Source: Branchiostoma floridae
Lineage: Eukaryota > Chordata > Leptocardii > Amphioxiformes > Branchiostomatidae
Assembly (NCBI RefSeq): GCF_000003815.2
Contig: NC_049989.1
Span: 22,781,737 to 22,845,736 of the forward strand
DNA: 64,000 nt
Reading direction: 5' to 3'
Both the position numbers and the translations under genes were made by a program. The notes beneath the pieces are model-generated. The model saw nothing but the letters and a program-made list of their open reading frames with translations. It was not told the origin of the DNA and made no database searches. Positions 12,501-26,100 of this stretch are shown here, piece by piece; the stretch's first letter is position 1; each line of letters opens with the position of its first letter.

Positions 12501-12569
12501 TCCGAGTTCTCAGCCGCGGCAGAGATGGCAGAGAGACAGGTGTACCCTCGTGTGGCGCTCAAGCCGTGA
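9557..12569 (+). CDS. Zinc-dependent MDR alcohol dehydrogenase, phosphonate-catabolism-type subfamily
   Basis: Five exons (9557-9684, 10048-10212, 10601-11144, 11475-11583, 12358-12569) join in frame to 385 codons plus TGA. The protein is a medium-chain dehydrogenase. Catalytic zinc ligands are Cys42 (ATICGSDLH), His63 (LGHEA) and Cys157 (APVNCALATV). The structural zinc site is Cys93-x2-Cys96-x2-Cys99-x7-Cys107. A GAGLLG nucleotide-binding motif is at about 217-222, with Asp at the end of the next strand (YCTDIN), which favours NAD over NADP. The GLPQKC...LFKYGH signature resembles the bacterial alcohol dehydrogenases linked to phosphonate catabolism (as I recall the TIGR03366 family). Between the catalytic domain and the Rossmann motif there is an extra hydrophilic stretch of about 35 residues that typical members lack. 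The animal substrate is unknown to me. It is divergent from POLDIP2 upstream. Confidence 0.88.
11630..11705 (+). repeat. tRNA-like SINE fragment in dehydrogenase intron 4
   Basis: The stretch contains an A-box-like 'tggccgaagtg' and a B-box-like 'gagttcgatccc' at tRNA-like spacing. Downstream sequence does not fold into a tRNA tail, so I read it as a tRNA-derived SINE head rather than a tRNA gene. A second reversed B-box-like stretch ('gggattcgaac') occurs at about 11,920. Confidence 0.45.
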
Positions 12570-12702
12570 GACGCAGCGTCAAGGTGGTTGACCTCACTAC
12601 ATTAAAGGTTACGACCTTATGACGTAAGAGCCTCCAGGATCGAGGTCATCTCGTGGTTTGCTTTCATTACATTCTTAGCAAACACTTAGATAACTTTATA
12701 GG

Positions 12703-12708
12703 AATAAA
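12703..12708 (+). other. Poly(A) signal of the dehydrogenase gene
   Basis: AATAAA 134 bp after the stop codon, on the coding strand. Confidence 0.65.
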
Positions 12709-13313
12709 AGTTAATCTAGGAGGGTAATTTAGAATACATTGATACACTGTTTCTATTCACGAAGTACAGTATATACTTACCAAGAGGACTACTTTCTAAT
12801 TTGAATAGTCTAAAGAGGTCAAATACATCAGAGCCAATCAACCATCCCGAGACGGGGGCTGATACAGACTGCCGGTCACCTTTGACCTATTACCGAGGTC
12901 ACCTTTCCGTGCAGGGCACGTGATATAGATTTTGTATATATTGAGTCATTTTGCATTAAGAAGGATCAGATGACTGATCGAGAGTAAGCGCTTACTTTTA
13001 CTTTGTGTACGGAAGTAGTGTATAAAATCTGTGTATTAAAGGATAACTTTAATCAAGGGTTAATGACCCGCTTGAGACGTCGGTGTCATCATCAGGGTTT
13101 TCTGGCAAAGCTAACGATAATGAATACAGGAAGACCGGCAACGGTTAGTGATAGATGTCTAACGTGTTGACGAAGGATTGAAACCACTGATTACGCTTAC
13201 CTAGGAATTTATGGAACGGCTACAATCAACGGTAACTGATAACAACTACCTCTTTAGAAAGAAATGAAACATTCAAAAACGCTCTTGTTTCTCCTGTCTA
13301 GTCTTCTTCCTTT

Positions 13314-13319
13314 TTTATT
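13314..13319 (-). other. Candidate poly(A) signal of the protease gene
   Basis: AATAAA on the minus strand about 830 bp after the stop codon at 14,148. Position only. Confidence 0.35.
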
Positions 13320-14147
13320 CAGTTATAGTCCAATAAAAATGGGTACAAATTACGACGGAAATAAACGACAAGACAATGAGGAAACGGAAACGGTGAGGTC
13401 TACAGTGATAAGACAGTACCACGCTGTTGTATAGGTAATTCAGTAAAAATCAACTCTTAAGTTAAAAGTACCCATTTGATAAGTTAAAAGTATCCATACG
13501 CTCAATTGCTATACCGGTGTACATTTCACACAAAAAAGGTCAGAGAGTTAACTTGAGTTCACAGTTTCATTTCAAACAAATTCATGTCGGCCTGACCAGC
13601 AGATCTTTTATACAAGCAAACATCACTTCAAATGGGGAAATGTATAGTGTCCGCCGGACTGCTTTACCTAAAATAGTAGAAACTGACCCAATGGTGTTCA
13701 TCAGATTGCCAGAGGGGTTAGCTGGTCATAGAATCTATTACACAATGGCAGGTAAGCAGATGTATGGAAAGCTAGCCTCCATAGGCCTACGTCACATTTC
13801 CTACCCGGGGTCTGTTTTGTGTCTATCGTACATTTATTCCTCCAAACTGCCCGGTCAGGTCCCTTGTGCCAATGTGACATTAGCCTTAGCTTGGGGTGAG
13901 GGGTAGGGTGGGGATGGGTGTGGTTGGGCTTGTAATGGGCCTTTGTTCTGACACAGTTATACAATAGGAACTGACACATCATAGGGTCCAACAAATAACC
14001 CGACTCGTTGAGCCATGTAAAGCTACAACCAGGCTAATATCTCTGGCAAATCATTCAGCCCATTTGGCCAGATTCCACTTTTTTCCAGAAAGCAAACAGT
14101 CTTGTGGGGACTTAAGAAAATCTGAAGCAGAAGACAAACTGTCACTT

Positions 14148-17100
14148 TCAAGGGATGCGCGCTTCTATATCGTCATCGTCGTAAATGTCGTAGTCGTCGT
14201 AACCATGGTCACCGTTGAAGCTAGGATATGTGGTCTCCGGGACACGCCCACCGCCGTTGCTAGGATACGTGGTGTCGGGGACACGCCCACCATCGTTGCC
14301 TGGGTAACTGCCTCCTATACAGGAAAAAAGTTTTGGTTAGAAATGTAGCATAAACACATTTTTTTTTGAAAAATAGAAATGAATATCTCGTGAGTACGTG
14401 AAATATTTCTCGTATGTATTGTGTTATTGTAGTTGTATTGTTGTATCATTCAGCGTCGTTCATTGATATGGTGTGGCAGAAGTGGTGACACGAGAAGAAG
14501 GAGTTCATTAGTTTTCCAGTATCATCTATTACTCTTACTAGTAACGCTGAAGAAGAGTGATGGATGTCCGGAAGTAAATCTAGCAATTTTATCCAGTTGT
14601 AGAGATTGAATTGTCTCTAAAGTTTTTTGTTTATAATTACCTGTCTAACCCTCACAGTAGTATGTGTTATTCTATGGTTTTATTTGAAAAAAAAAGGGTT
14701 CCTTCCGGATGGATAATGGGCTGCTTGTTTCTGCGCCTTTGGCCCCGTGGGAAACCCTGTGGCTAATTTGGGGGCACGGCCGGGTCCTGAATTTTGTAAA
14801 ACTATGGGTGAAAATCAACCCGGGACCCGGCAGGAAACAGGCGCCGTGACGTAATTGTGAACACAACGGGATGTACCACTACGGTAGTTACACAGACTAG
14901 ATATCAGTCTATGATACCCCACGTAAACCTTGGACCTAAAAGAAGATGAATGTAGACTGAAGGTGGACTTACTTGTGCCAAAGGGGGAGTTACTCTCAGT
15001 AAGTCCAACCCACTTAGCCATGTTTGATAACCATTGGTGTTAGTTTTGAAGGACTATTATCAAAAGTCAGTCTCTTACATCAATTTAGGCAGTACGTCCA
15101 TCTTCATTCCTTCATGAGTAAGTCCATTTTTCAGACCACCGTGGGTGAAGAGACGACTATGGTCCATGGTAAGTCGTTTATAAGTCTAATGTTTGCAATG
15201 ATCATTACAAGGATTGCAGCAGAACTCACCCGCTGTCGGCGTGTCCGGCTCGCACCCGTACACCTCCGCCCTCAGACACGGCCACTCGTTATCCTGAATT
15301 ATGAACCTCAGGAACCGCGCCGTCAGAGGCTCGCTCACCCGATTGGTCACTGCGGTCAGGTGATCACAGTTGCCCTCGAACGTCTGGTGAGAAGAAACAG
15401 GTCTGTTTTTTTATGTGATGCTACATGTGCCTCTGCAAAAGATGTTCTATTTCAAGACATAAGAGGTTAAGTGTATAATTCTCCATTGAAAAATAAGGAT
15501 GCATATGTCTCCACCTATCAGGTCTTTTGAACTGTAGCCACAGTCTTCAAATGACAAGCATGTAAACAAATGACAGCAAGCAACCGTTATGTATGATTAT
15601 AGATATTTATGATTATTATATATTCGTAAATGTACACCTACCTTCACATAGCCGCCCTCCATGTAATCGTACCACGTGCGGGAGTCGTGGCTGTAGGCCA
15701 GGTTGTACGACTTCACGTGCTCGAACTGCTTCGGCCTGCCCTGAGTGGCCACCCCCGTGATGCGCTTGGTACGGCCCAGGTCGATCTGCAGGTACTCGCC
15801 ATAGTCACTGCTTCCCGCGCACCATGACCCCACCCGGTTCCTAGCAACCAACACAGAAAGGTGAAAAGTCAAAGCGAAAGGTGAAAAGTCAAAGGTTATT
15901 TCCATGAAATTTCAATTCAGCCCAACAAAAGAGTGAACTACTGCTGTGTCTATCTCTCTATCTCCATCTCTGTACAAGTCTGCTCATGTCTGTCTGTGTG
16001 TCTGCTTGTCTGCCCATGACCTTCTGGCGACCTATGACCTACAATGACGACCCATGACCCCCAGGTGACCCGTTACCTGTCGTAGTCGTCCTCCTGATGT
16101 AACCGCGCGTTCTCGGGCCCTGCGCTCCAGGCTGCCAGACTGAGTGTGGAGGAGGCGGTGAAGGCGGCGTCAGGCAGGGAGTACCCGCTCCCCTTCCCCA
16201 GTCCAAGGGGCGTGGAACACGACTCTGGTCGGGAAACAAAGTTCAGATAGGACGTTAAATGGAGGTCCCGTGTCTGGGAAGAGTCATACCCCAGGCACGT
16301 TAAAGAACCCCCACACGTGCGATGATGCGGTGTGAGATGGTGCAAATCCTTCCGTCTAGAATTGGCGATTCTCCACAAAACCCGGACTCCAGTGAGAATA
16401 GTGACATATCAGTCACTAACGGAGATCTGTATAACCAAACGAAACCAAACCAAGAATATGTTCACGGACGATCGAGGTAATCTGTCACTGGTCAACAGTG
16501 GTGAACAGGCACAAATCCTTCAGCACCTTGGACAGCATCAGTTTGTGTTACACAGAGATTCTCGAATCAGAGGGTGCGGTGTGAAGGTGCTACATGTAGT
16601 AGTGACCGTGAACGTTCGTCTTAATTCTGCTTGGAGAATACAGTAGAAGTCAGTTAACTGCACAGCGGATTACTACACACTTCTGTTAACTGCACTGAAT
16701 CCCCAAATCCCAAACCGGTGCGATCTAGCAGGATAACTTCGCATTGTTGCATGCACGGGCGGGATGATTGCACGAAATACACTGGCAAACGGGTGCAATA
16801 TCAAACGTCCTCTTCTGTATTACATATGCACATTGTCTTCCGAGACAGATGGATGCCAACATAAGTCAGGACTTACCCGGTAGCGGTGATTTGGTGGTGG
16901 TGCGGGTTGGAGGCCGCCATGTTGTCGTGGTTCTCCTGGTGGTGGTGGGCGGCTGTGTGGTGGGTGGGGCTGTGGAGTAAGTGTACACCGGGAAAATAGT
17001 TAACACTTAACACTTGATAAAAAAAAACAGTATAGCGACAAGATAAAGTGTTGATACTAGTGCCGATACTAGCGAAATTAGTCGTTAAGACGGACAATCT

Positions 17101-20100
17101 TAAACGAAATAGGTCAACATGGAAATCATGGCGCAAGACCGCAGCCTTTGGAGAAAGTGAGCCCATCGAGTTCAATGCAGTGTTGCGGGGGGATCTAAGG
17201 TAAGGTGAGTCGTTAACAGCTTGCTAACGTAAGAGCTTGTAAATATTACATCTCTGCGTACTACCATTGGTCTAGCCGGATGGACCAGCAGTCGTTAGAT
17301 TATACTACACAACTTCTGGAAGGGGGTGTCGGCCTGAAAGTAATATTTCTTCAGGAACACGTGCACAATAACATACCAACATATCAAAATCCATACAAAT
17401 CCATCAAACGAATTGGCAGTTCCAGATGTGAACACACAACTTTAGAGTAGATATGAAAACATAAATGCAGATGGTACACGGTACCCACCCCCTCCCCCCC
17501 AAAGGGTAGTGAACCAGCCCCGGTTTTGAGACATGGTGAGGGGAAGTAGGTCAGACCAAGGAGCTTTTATACTTGCTCCTTGGTCAGACAGTCAGTCTGG
17601 TGGAGAGATCTAGAGAGGCGAGAGGCTGGAAAGTGAGAGAGAATTTGGAATAATGAGCTCGAGCATTCGACTGCACTTGAGTGTCTTGACTCTTGAATCG
17701 AAAGAACGTAACACTGTTATTATATTGCAATCCATACGTAGTATGGGATTGCAATATATTGCTTTTCCTTTGTCTCTTCTCCTGTCAAATCTTCAAATTG
17801 ATTCAACTTTTTCATTTTTGGGCCAAATGAGCTGAAATTTGGCATGGAGGTAGGGATAGCAAATACCCCCAGGTGTTTTTTTCACTTTTTTGATAGAGGC
17901 CTTAGAAATTATGATATTTAGGGTTTTTGGTCATTTTTAGACAAAATATATATATTTTGGGCCCCTGTGCCCTGGTATTAAACCCTAATGACCTGAAATT
18001 TGGTACAGAGGTGCATTGGACATATAAGCACAGGAACCCAACAACATTTTCTTCATAGACCACTTCAAAAATTAGTTATTTGGAGGTTTTTAGCCATTTT
18101 TGACTAAAAATGTCTATTTTTGGCTCCTATGCCCTTGTATGAAAGCTAAATGACCTGAACTTTGGTATATAGGTGTATTGGATATATGAGCAGAGGAGTC
18201 CATCAACACTTTCTTCATAGATCACTTCAAAAATGAGTTATTTTGGGGTTTTTGGCCATTTTTGACTAAAAATGTATATTTTTGGCTCCTATGCCCTTGT
18301 ATGCAAACCAAATGTCCTGAAATTTGGTACATAGGTGCATTGGGCATATGGCCACAGGACCCTTTCAACGTTTTCTTCATTGGTCACTTAAAAAATAAGG
18401 TATTTTGGGGTTTTCGGCCATTTTTGACTAAAAATGTATATTTTTGGCTCCTTTACCCTTGTATGTAAACCTAATGACCTGAAATTTGGTACATAGGTGC
18501 ATTGGACATATGAGCACAGGGTCCCATTAACACGTTTTTCATAGATCACTTCAAAAATGAGTTATTTTGGGGTTTTCGGCCATTTTTGACTAAAAATGTA
18601 TATTTTTGGCTCCTATGCCCTTGTATGTAAACCTAATGACCTGAAATTTGGTACATAAGTGCATTGGACATATGAGCACAGGGTCCCATCAACACTTACT
18701 TCATAGATCACTTTAAAAATGAGTTATTTTGGGTTTTTCACCCATTTTTGACAAAAAATGTATACTTTTGGCTCCTATACCCTTGTATGAAAACCAAATG
18801 ACCTGAAATTCGGCAAAAAAGTGTGTCTGACAAGTGCCCACAGTACTTCATTTTCACTTTGAGCAGACATTACTTCAAATTGTTGAATTTGGGGATTTTT
18901 TTCCAGGATGAAGATGGATTGCAATATGCTGTATTTGCTCCTAAGCAAATGTCGGCCTTTCTAGTTAAAACTGTTCTTACGTTCCGTAACCTTCTCGTAG
19001 TAGTCCGTCTGCAGCCGCAGCCATGAGGGGCAGGAGTCGAATGCGGCGCGCGCCGTGATCCGGTTGTCTGTGGACAGGTGGCACGAGCGGTACGTGTGCA
19101 CGTAGTCGAAGGAACGGCAGCTGGGAGGAAAAATATTCATTTAAAAGATATCCATTAGTGAGTATACATGTGTACATACTAGTCTTCATGGAGTCATCAT
19201 AATAATAATTAAAAACATGCACATGATACAACACTGCCAACTCTGTTAACACATAACAGTTGTCTACACCTCCAATAACACTTAGCAGAGAATATATATA
19301 CTTATCCAAACTACAAAAACTACTCTTCTATCACAACAGAAGGATAGAAGTGACAGCTTCTGAAACGTAACTTTATAACTCATACGTTCGTTCCAACACA
19401 AATCAAACATTCGACCGACATTTCAGCTTGTTTCAGGTCAGCTGAGCCACGACTCACTGCTGCCACGTGATCCTCATAAAGACGTGACGTCATCAGTTGG
19501 TCAAAGATGCCTGGAAGTCTGACCCACCCCCGAACAGTATCCTTTAGCCAACGGAAATATTCTTCCTTTTTGGCTTAAGTTGCCAATTTTCATAGTAATT
19601 TTGTGGAGACTGTGACGAACCCACCTGTAGTCGTTTCCGCACCGCCCTTTGCACTGCTCCACCGTCTCGTCATAGAAGGACCCCAGTTGGTTCCTTCCCA
19701 GAATGCACCCCTCGTTGATGCGCAGGAAGTCGCCGATAGAGGGCGCTTCTGTACACAACGACAAACACAATAGCCTAAACCTGCAAAAGGGGAAGAAATA
19801 TCGAACAGACATACTCATTTGCAAAGACCATAAAAACTAGAAAGGCCGACATTTGCTTAGGAGCAAATACAGCATATTGCAATCCATCTTCATCCTGGAA
19901 AAAAATCCCCAAATTCAACAATTTGAAGTAATGTCTGCTCAAAGTGAAAATGAAGTACTGTGGGCACTTGTCAGACACACTTTTTTGCCGAATTTCAGGT
20001 CATTTGGTTTTCATACAAGGGTATAGGAGCCAAAAGTATACATTTTTTGTCAAAAATGGGTGAAAAACCCAAAATAACTCATTTTTAAAGTGATCTATGA

Positions 20101-23100
20101 AGTAAGTGTTGATGGGACCCTGTGCTCATATGTCCAATGCACTTATGTACCAAATTTCAGGTCATTAGGTTTACATACAAGGGCATAGGAGCCAAAAATA
20201 TACATTTTTAGTCAAAAATGGCCGAAAACCCCAAAATAACTCATTTTTGAAGTGATCTATGAAAAACGTGTTAATGGGACCCTGTGCTCATATGTCCAAT
20301 GCACCTATGTACCAAATTTCAGGTCATTAGGTTTACATACAAGGGTAAAGGAGCCAAAAATATACATTTTTAGTCAAAAATGGCCAAAAACCCCGAAATA
20401 ACTCATTTTTGAAGTGATCTATGAAGAAAGTGTTGATGGACTCCTCTGCTCATATATCCAATACACCTATATACCAAAGTTCAGGTCATTTAGCTTTCAT
20501 ACAAGGGCATAGGAGCCAAAAATAGACATTTTTAGTCAAAAATGGCTAAAAACCTCCAAATAACTAATTTTTGAAGTGGTCTATGAAGAAAATGTTGTTG
20601 GGTTCCTGTGCTTATATGTCCAATGCACCTCTGTACCAAATTTCAGGTCATTAGGGTTTAATACCAGGGCACAGGGGCCCAAAATATATATATTTTGTCT
20701 AAAAATGACCAAAAACCCTAAATATCATAATTTCTAAGGCCTCTATCAAAAAAGTGAAAAAAACACCTGGGGGTATTTGCTATCCCTACCTCCATGCCAA
20801 ATTTCAGCTCATTTGGCCCAAAAATGAAAAAGTTGAATCAATTTGAAGATTTGACAGGAGAAGAGACAAAGGAAAAGCAATATATTGCAATCCCATACTA
20901 CGTATGGATTGCAATATAACAAGGAAACAAAAGCACATTGCAACAACAAAGAGACTATACATAATCGATAACTCACATACGGAAAAGAGGAATAAGACTC
21001 TCACATAAGAAGAAAATAAGATCACCCACACGAGAAACGGCAAAAGCAATTGTCTACGAAGATACAATAGTTAACATCTACAAAAGACCTACAGCAGTGA
21101 CCACAAAAGCATTGCAGCATCTTCCAACAAGAAACATACATACCAGGAAAATGAAGATCGCACAAATTAATATAAGATCAATCAATACCTCGTCGGCTCT
21201 GGTCGAGAGAATGTGCGAACAAAAGAACATCGACGCAATCTGTCTATCAGAACTTTGGAACAAAAGTGAGCAACCAGTATGCTTAAAATCCTGGAAATGG
21301 GTACAAAGAAATAGAACTGGAAGAAGAGGAGGTGGAGTCGCAATAGCAACTAGAGAAAGCATTAAAGTAATGGAAGAACCACTAGATCAGACTACACATG
21401 CAGATGTTGTAGCGCTCAACATATACACAAATACCTTGAACTTCCTCTTGATATCTGCATACGTGCCTCCAGACGACAAACTAGCCATGCAGGAAGTAAT
21501 GAACATTATCAACAATCAAAGCACAAAAAGGAAGCATCTTGTGGTATGTGGCGACTTGAACGCCAGACATACATCCTGGGGAGATAGGAAAGATAACAAA
21601 CTGGGCCAAATGCTAAGCACTATGATGGAAGCAAGTAGGACTAGAATTATCAACAACAACACTCCCACAAGAGAGGAGAGCATCATCGATTTGACCATAG
21701 TAAACAGAGATACACAAAACCACATAAGCAACTGGAGAGTGGAGCCAGAGGTGCCACTACAAACAGATCATAACCTCATCACCATGATAGTGGGAACCAA
21801 AGAGAAGCTAGAGAAGCAGCAAAGATGGAACCTGCGTAAGGTGGATTGGCAAGAATGGGAAAGAAAGACAGACACAGCTTTCCAGAAGTTGGCCGAAGAA
21901 ACCAACAGTTCACGTGACAACTACGACGACAACACAGAAAAAATCTATGACACCTTTAAAGAAAGGGTAATGGAATGTGCCGAAGAGCTCATCGAAAAGA
22001 AGACAGTAACACAACACAGTAAAGGGCACTGGAATAAAACCCTGGAAGAGCAGATGAAAAACACCAAAAGAGCACTAAGGAAGTTCAGAAGGAGGAGAGA
22101 CCTCAACAACCTGAGAAAGTACCTGAATGAGAAACAAACTCTCAACAAAATGGAGGAAGAGGCACGAAACACATATTGGAATGAACAGCTCAAAGCTATG
22201 AACCCAAACAACCCTCAGAAATTTTGGAGAGCAATTAAGAACCAGCTAGGACGAAATGCCAAGCCCACGATTCAACCTCTAAAGCAGCAGAATGGGGAGA
22301 GAGCCACAACAGATGAACAAATAGCACAGGTGGTGAGCAAAGAATATGCACCAGGAGGAGTGGATATGCCAGATGAATTAGAACACTGGAAACAGAGCAT
22401 CACACACGCAGTAAAAGCAGTGGTAACACATGAGATGCACAGACTCCAGGAAGCAGACACACTGGAAGAAACCTCCCATGAAGATAGCCTCAACATGGAC
22501 ATAACACTACAAGAAGTTGAAGCAGCGGTGCATAAGATGGACTCACGATCTTCACCCAGTCCGCTAGAGGGAATTCTACCAATCATGCTCAAGAAAGGTG
22601 GAGAAGGGATATTGATAGCACTACACCATATGTTGAACAGAGTGTGGATAACAGGTCATGTTCCCAAGCAAATGAAACAGGACTGCAAGATACTGATAAA
22701 GAAACCAGGGAAAGAAGACTACAACCAAGTACGTAGTTACAGACCCATCACTCTGTCAAGCGTTATAGGGAAGATACTGGAAAGAATAATAAACAACCGT
22801 CTCACATGGTGGACAGAAGTGAACAGCACCATATCTCCCTACCAAGAGGCCTATAGGAAGAACAGAACAGCCACACATGGGGTGCTAAGGATGATACAAC
22901 ATATCAACGAAGGTTGGAAGAGAAGGGAATCCACAGTTGCAGTGTTCGCAGACTATGAAGGCTGCTTTGATAGAATCTGGCAAGAAGGCCTCCTCTACAA
23001 GCTGATGAAACATGGGATTAAGGGGAGAATGCTATGCTATCTGAGTGGCTTTCTGCGAGATAGAGAGATCTCCTTCAGAGTAAACTCAGTAACAACAAAA

Positions 23101-26100
23101 CCAACCCTAAGCAAGGTGGGAGTGCCACAAGGTGCAGTATTGTCTACTACGTTATGCAACATATATACATCTGATGCGTACAGTGACATTGACCTCAGCA
23201 ACTTTCAATACGCAGACGATGGGGCAGCTTGGAAGACAGGTCCAAACTTAAGAGATCTGATCACACATGTGGAGCTTCAAATTGCAAAACTCATAAGCCA
23301 GTGGTGCCCGAGATGGAATATGAAGGTGGAAGAATCAAAGACTAAGGCACTCATATTCCAAGCAAACCACCAAGCAGACACACGGGTCAACCATATCAGA
23401 GTCAATGGGAAAAGAATCGAAGTTCTCCCGGAAATAAAGCTAGTAGGCATCACACTAGATGATAGACTCACGTATACCAGTCACATCAACAACACAAAAA
23501 ACAAGGCCTACAAGGCACTCAAAGTAGTCAGCAGAGTGACTAATGCGAAGAAGAACCCAAACCAGGAAGCGCACCTGTTGTTGTATCGAGCACTGATTAG
23601 ACCGATATTAGAATATGGAGCGGAATGCACTATCATGGCAGGGAAGAAACAAGAAGATGCCTATGCACCCATCCAGAGAAGGGCCCTACTGGCAGCAACA
23701 GGTTGCAAACAAAGAACTAGCACCGAAGCGCTAGAAGCACTAACTGGAACCATTCCTGTAGACATCCATCTTACATGTCGGCAAGCACAGGCATATTTAA
23801 GACTCAGCACAAAACACACGGGCAACCCCATCTACGATACCATTACACATGAGTTGACAGAGGAAAGAAGAGGCACACCTGTACATCTACTTGCTACAAG
23901 ATTCAAAGAGCTGAAAGGTGAGCTGGAAACTGAGACAGTCGATAAAGAATGCTACTTTGATGCTAGGTTACCACCCTTCTCCATTGGAAGAATAACAGGG
24001 TCATTCACACCCAAAATGAACAACCAATGCAGCAAAGAGCAAGCGAAAGAAGAAATAGCACAGTTACTGCAAAGTATCAAGCAGACAAAGACAACCGTCG
24101 TCTTTACGGACGGATCGTCTCTAGGGAACCCAGGTCCGACAGGATGCTCGGCAGTGATCTACGAACATTGGGGCAGAACAGAACCATACACTGTCAAGAA
24201 GCCCGTTGCAGCAAAGTCAAACAACTATGAGGGGGAATTGCAGGGACTTCACCTGGCACTCAGCACACTGAGCAAGAGGGAAAGAAGTGAAGAGAGAGTG
24301 CTCATCTTATGTGACTGCAAGGCGGCAATAGAAAATGTCATCACCACTCACCAAGTAGATGCCTATAACGATCTAGTTAACAACATAAGACAGAAACTGC
24401 ACGAAATGAAGCAGAAGAGAGTCAACATTCAAATTGAATGGTGCCCAGGGCACATGGGAGTAGCAGGCAATGAGCTAGCCGACGAACAAGCCAAACTTGC
24501 AGCTGAAGAGGCCAGAAACAGCAACATGAATACAGTGTGGACAAGACAACAAGCCCTCAAACACATAGAAAAACAAGCAGAAGAAAGATGGAAAAGAAGA
24601 AGCGAGCTACATACTACCAGCAAACACATGCAGAAGATAAATGTACAAATGAAGAAAAAATGCAAAGTACTGGGACTGAGGTCAACCCAAATTGCAATAA
24701 ACCAGCTGGTGAGTGGGCACACCTCACTCAACGCCTACAGAAACTGGATAGACGACACAGAGTCACCCAACTGTGAAGCCTGTGGGGAGAGAGAAAGCAC
24801 AGAGCACTTCCTGTACTACTGCCCAAGGTATGAGAGCAGCAGACACAGAATGTACAACGAGGTGGACAACATATACCAAGAACTCAGTACACGGGAGAAA
24901 GAGAGAAGGCTGGACATAGTGACGCTAGCAGGGATGAGAGAAGATCTGGGAGAAGAAACAAACAAAATGATGTACAAGGCATTCTCAAAGTATATAGAAG
25001 ACACAGGGAGATTTGCCGGGGAGGACTAATAGGTCACCAACTTACTATACACGAATGTGCAAAGCACCAGAGTTCAAGCACCAATGAGCAACAACCACAT
25101 GAGAAGCACCTAGATGGAAATAGTACCTGGAGCTCACGTCTAGCGAAGAAATAGACGTTAAGCAGGGACAACAACAACAACAACAACAATAGCATGAAAC
25201 CTATAAAAAGGTGAAGCAGTCAACTTTAACTCAGGTGAAGCTTGATGCTTTCTCAAGTAGACAGTAGTGCAGTATGGCTTTTCAGTCAAGCATACTGGGT
25301 CACCCCTACTCTCGACATTAGTGTGCTGGGTCCTTTGACGATTGAGGCTCCCTATCACACCGGAAGAAAATTCTTTTTGTGTTCTTTTACGTGCTGGAGA
25401 TGTGGCGCAGAGGACCTCCAATTTTTATTTCGCAAACAAAAAATGAACAAATGCAAGCAGAGAGACGACGCATTCAATTTACGTCAACTTATAGGCGTAG
25501 CCATCGACCAATTAACGGGCAGACCTCGATTTAACGTCCTATCTGAGGCTCATCTCTAACCAAAGCTAGGTATGCTGATTTTTACCGTCGGGTATCTTCT
25601 CGTAGTAGTTGGTGATGGCGCTGTACTGTTCCGTGCAGAGCGCGTCCTCCCCGGCAGACACGCGGTCATCCACGGACAGGTGGCAGCTCTGGTACATCGC
25701 CACGAAGTCGAACGACTTACATCTGCAATCACGAATACACCTTAAATTTTAAGTCAGCCCTAGCGTGAAATGATACCGCTCCCGTCGGCCGGGGGAGCCG
25801 TAAGCCCCGCTCCCGGAGTTGTTTCTGTTTGGCGTGAGACACACGAACGTAGCTTCAGGGTTTCAACTCTACGAGCAGGACATATGTTTCAAGACATCTA
25901 CTTACACAGTATTTGCCTGGTATCCGGGCTAACACATTTTGTTTTCTTTTGGGGGAGAATTTGAAGTTAAAGTCGTCCGTACATGGTGATGTGTGTTTAA
26001 CTCCCATACGTTTCATCATTGTAGCCTCCTTCACCGGCCTCTCTGGGAAGCTTGGCAATTTTTTTTTTTTGGGGGGGGGGGGCTGGCGGTAGGTCGATTC

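Larger units (their letters stand above)
12570..14147. other. Tail-to-tail intergenic region (two 3' UTRs)
   Basis: The 3' untranslated regions of the dehydrogenase (plus) and the protease (minus) face each other here. An AATAAA for the dehydrogenase is at 12,703-12,708. A minus-strand AATAAA (plus-strand TTTATT) at 13,314-13,319 could serve the protease gene. An open frame at 13,517-13,906 has no recognisable similarity and I do not call it a gene. Confidence 0.6.

Noticed and set aside
13517-13906. 129-codon plus-strand open frame
   Set aside because: It has no family resemblance, no splice context, and lies where the 3' untranslated region of the protease gene is expected.
17653-18468. 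Open frames in the satellite arms (also 19,775-21,067 on the minus strand)
   Set aside because: The same frames appear in repeated 162-bp units without conservation of frame between units. They are noncoding repeat.
24027-25004. Additional genes overlapping the LINE
   Set aside because: They are shadow frames of the RNase H and C-terminal region of the element.
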